NCBI GenBank assembly: GCA_016649455.1
Contig: JAENXO010000090.1
Span: 1-8,580, forward strand
DNA: 8,580 nucleotides
Direction of reading: 5' to 3'
Origin: Gemmatimonadota bacterium
GTDB taxonomy: Bacteria; Gemmatimonadota; Gemmatimonadetes; Palauibacterales; Palauibacteraceae
Positions 7,452-8,580 of the stretch are shown here, piece by piece. The first letter of the stretch is position 1. Each line of letters opens with the position of its first letter. Both the position numbers and the translations under genes were made by a program. The notes under the pieces are model-generated. The model was not told the origin of the DNA and made no database searches. It worked only from the letters and a program-made list of their open reading frames with translations.

Positions 7452-8580
7452 TGGCCTCCCCCTGTCGCCATGAGCAGCGATTTCACGATCTCCGCTTCGT
7501 CGAACGGCTGACGCTCGCCGTCTATCTCCTGGTAGCTCTCATGTCCCTTTCCGGCGAGCAGGATAGCATCGCCTTCTGTCGCGACGCTCAGGGCCCGCGT
7601 AATCGCCGACTGCCGGTCGACGATCGCTTCCCAGTCTCCTGGCTCCAGGTCGGAGACCGTGTCGCGGATGATCGACTCTGGATCTTCCGTCCGTGGATTG
7701 TCGGAGGTGATCAGGGCGAGGTCCGATCCACTCACTCCGATGCGCCCCATCAGGGTCCGCTTGCCGGGGTCCCGATCGCCACCGCAGCCGAACACCACGA
7801 TCAATCGACCGGGTACGGAGGGCCTGAGAGCCTCGAGCGCCCGCTCCAGCGCGTCGGGAGTGTGTGCATAGTCCCGGACTATGAGAACCGGCTGCGTCGC
7901 GAGTGTCTCCATTCGGCCGGGAATCTGCGGAGCTGCGCTCAGTTCCCCGGCGATCGCCTCCGTATCGAGCCCGGCGGCCCAGGCCGCGGCGGCCGCCGCG
8001 AGGGCGTTGGCGACGTTGAACATGCCCATAAGCGGCAATCGGACCCCGGCCCGACCATCGGGCGTGACAAGCTTCCATTCGCTGCCGGTGGCCTCGACGC
8101 GAAGGTCCTCGGCCCTGATGTCAGCATCGAGTCTCGTGCCGTAGCGGATCACACGGGCGCCGCCGAAGTCGGCTTCACTCCACGCCGGCTCGTCCGCGTT
8201 CACCACGCAGATGCCGCCAGGTTTCAACAGGTGCGCCAGCCGGAGCTTCGCTGTCCGGTAGGCATCCATATCGGGGTGATAGTCGAGGTGATCCCGTGTC
8301 AGGTTGGTAAACACCGCGAACGAAAACGCAATTGCGTCTGCCCTGTGCTGGTCGAGCGCGTGGGACGAGACCTCCATCGCGACAAACCGCGTGCCGTCGG
8401 CCGCGAGCTCGGCGAACGTCGCGGCGAGTTCAAGCGGATCCGGCGTCGTGAGATGACCCCCGGTCGAGGTTCCGTCGGACCTGATCACCCCGAGCGTTCC
8501 CAGCGCGGCCGCAGGAGTTCGGGCCGACAGGAGGTGTCGCAACAGAAGGGCTGTCGTGGTCTTTCCGTTCGTACCCGTAA
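7448..8580 (-). CDS. murE: UDP-MurNAc-L-Ala-D-Glu:meso-diaminopimelate ligase MurE, 5'-truncated by window edge
   Basis: Cytoplasmic ATP-dependent ligase that adds the third stem-peptide residue to UDP-MurNAc-L-Ala-D-Glu. The frame is open to the right edge and gives 376 residues. By comparison with the family (about 490 aa), roughly 110 N-terminal residues lie outside. The first visible residues are the ATP-binding loop TGTNGKTT (fragment residues 1-8). MEVSSHAL (68-75), TNLTRDHLD (91-99) and the probably carbamylated lysine in YRTAKLRL (K111) follow. FNVANALAA marks the central-to-C-terminal transition, and the C-terminal domain carries DNPRTEDPE (from 293) and GKGHE. DNPR is the known signature for meso-diaminopimelate rather than lysine; substrate choice is inferred from it. 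A TTG codon at 8542 could be read as a start, but it lies after the ATP loop and would remove it, so it is not the start. The TGA stop overlaps the murF GTG by 4 bases (GTGA). No frame break was seen. Confidence 0.97.
   Translation of the reverse strand, partial: TGTNGKTTTALLLRHLLSARTPAAALGTLGVIRSDGTSTGGHLTTPDPLELAATFAELAADGTRFVAMEVSSHALDQHRADAIAFSFAVFTNLTRDHLDYHPDMDAYRTAKLRLAHLLKPGGICVVNADEPAWSEADFGGARVIRYGTRLDADIRAEDLRVEATGSEWKLVTPDGRAGVRLPLMGMFNVANALAAAAAAWAAGLDTEAIAGELSAAPQIPGRMETLATQPVLIVRDYAHTPDALERALEALRPSVPGRLIVVFGCGGDRDPGKRTLMGRIGVSGSDLALITSDNPRTEDPESIIRDTVSDLEPGDWEAIVDRQSAITRALSVATEGDAILLAGKGHESYQEIDGERQPFDEAEIVKSLLMATGGGQ
7455..7462 (-). promoter_or_regulatory. Purine-rich Shine-Dalgarno-like stretch before murF
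   Basis: GGGGGAGG ends only three bases before the murF GTG at 7451, inside the 3' end of murE. The spacing is shorter than usual, but the match is strong and no better in-frame start is near. Translational coupling through the GTGA overlap may make exact spacing less important (inference). Confidence 0.5.

Noticed and set aside
8540..8542. TTG codon as a possible murE start.
   Set aside because: The conserved TGTNGKTT loop is encoded in frame upstream of it, so the gene continues past the window edge.
1..8580. Search for a terminator, internal promoter, RNA gene, CRISPR array or mobile element.
   Set aside because: Genes overlap throughout and no hairpin followed by a T-run, tRNA-like fold, regular repeat array or transposase motif was seen by eye.

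Overview
The window is a stretch of GC-rich chromosomal DNA filled by seven genes on the minus strand, transcribed from right to left. All seven belong to the classical division and cell-wall (dcw) cluster, in the order murE (5' end outside the window), murF, mraY, murD, ftsW, murG, murC (3' end outside the window). The plus strand has no credible gene. The long open frames there are antisense shadows, which are common in GC-rich coding DNA.

The genes cover most of the cytoplasmic and membrane steps of peptidoglycan precursor synthesis. MurC, MurD, MurE and MurF are related ATP-dependent ligases. In pathway order they add L-Ala, D-Glu, the diamino acid (meso-diaminopimelate, judged from a DNPR motif in MurE) and D-Ala-D-Ala to the UDP-MurNAc stem. 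MraY moves the finished phospho-MurNAc-pentapeptide onto undecaprenyl phosphate to give lipid I. MurG adds GlcNAc to give lipid II. FtsW is the SEDS glycan polymerase of the division septum that uses lipid II.

Layout from right to left: murE 8580-7448, murF 7451-6081, mraY 6081-4975, murD 4975-3581, ftsW 3584-2409, murG 2412-1240, murC 1247-1. Every junction overlaps, by 4, 1, 1, 4, 4 and 8 bases in that order. There is no intergenic space, and I saw no internal promoter or terminator. This points to one long, translationally coupled transcript whose promoter lies beyond the right edge.

The organism is a GC-rich, Gram-negative-type bacterium with meso-diaminopimelate peptidoglycan. Several sequence details (the QEQN form in MurG, the longer linker before the HHH motif in MraY, the FtsW sequence) remind me of Gemmatimonadota or neighbouring phyla. 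That is an impression from memory, not a search result.

I found no mobile element, RNA gene, CRISPR array, large repeat or undescribed system. The reportable points are modest: the complete chain of overlaps, a C-terminal tail on MurG, and a few substitutions at normally conserved positions in FtsW, MurC and MurF.
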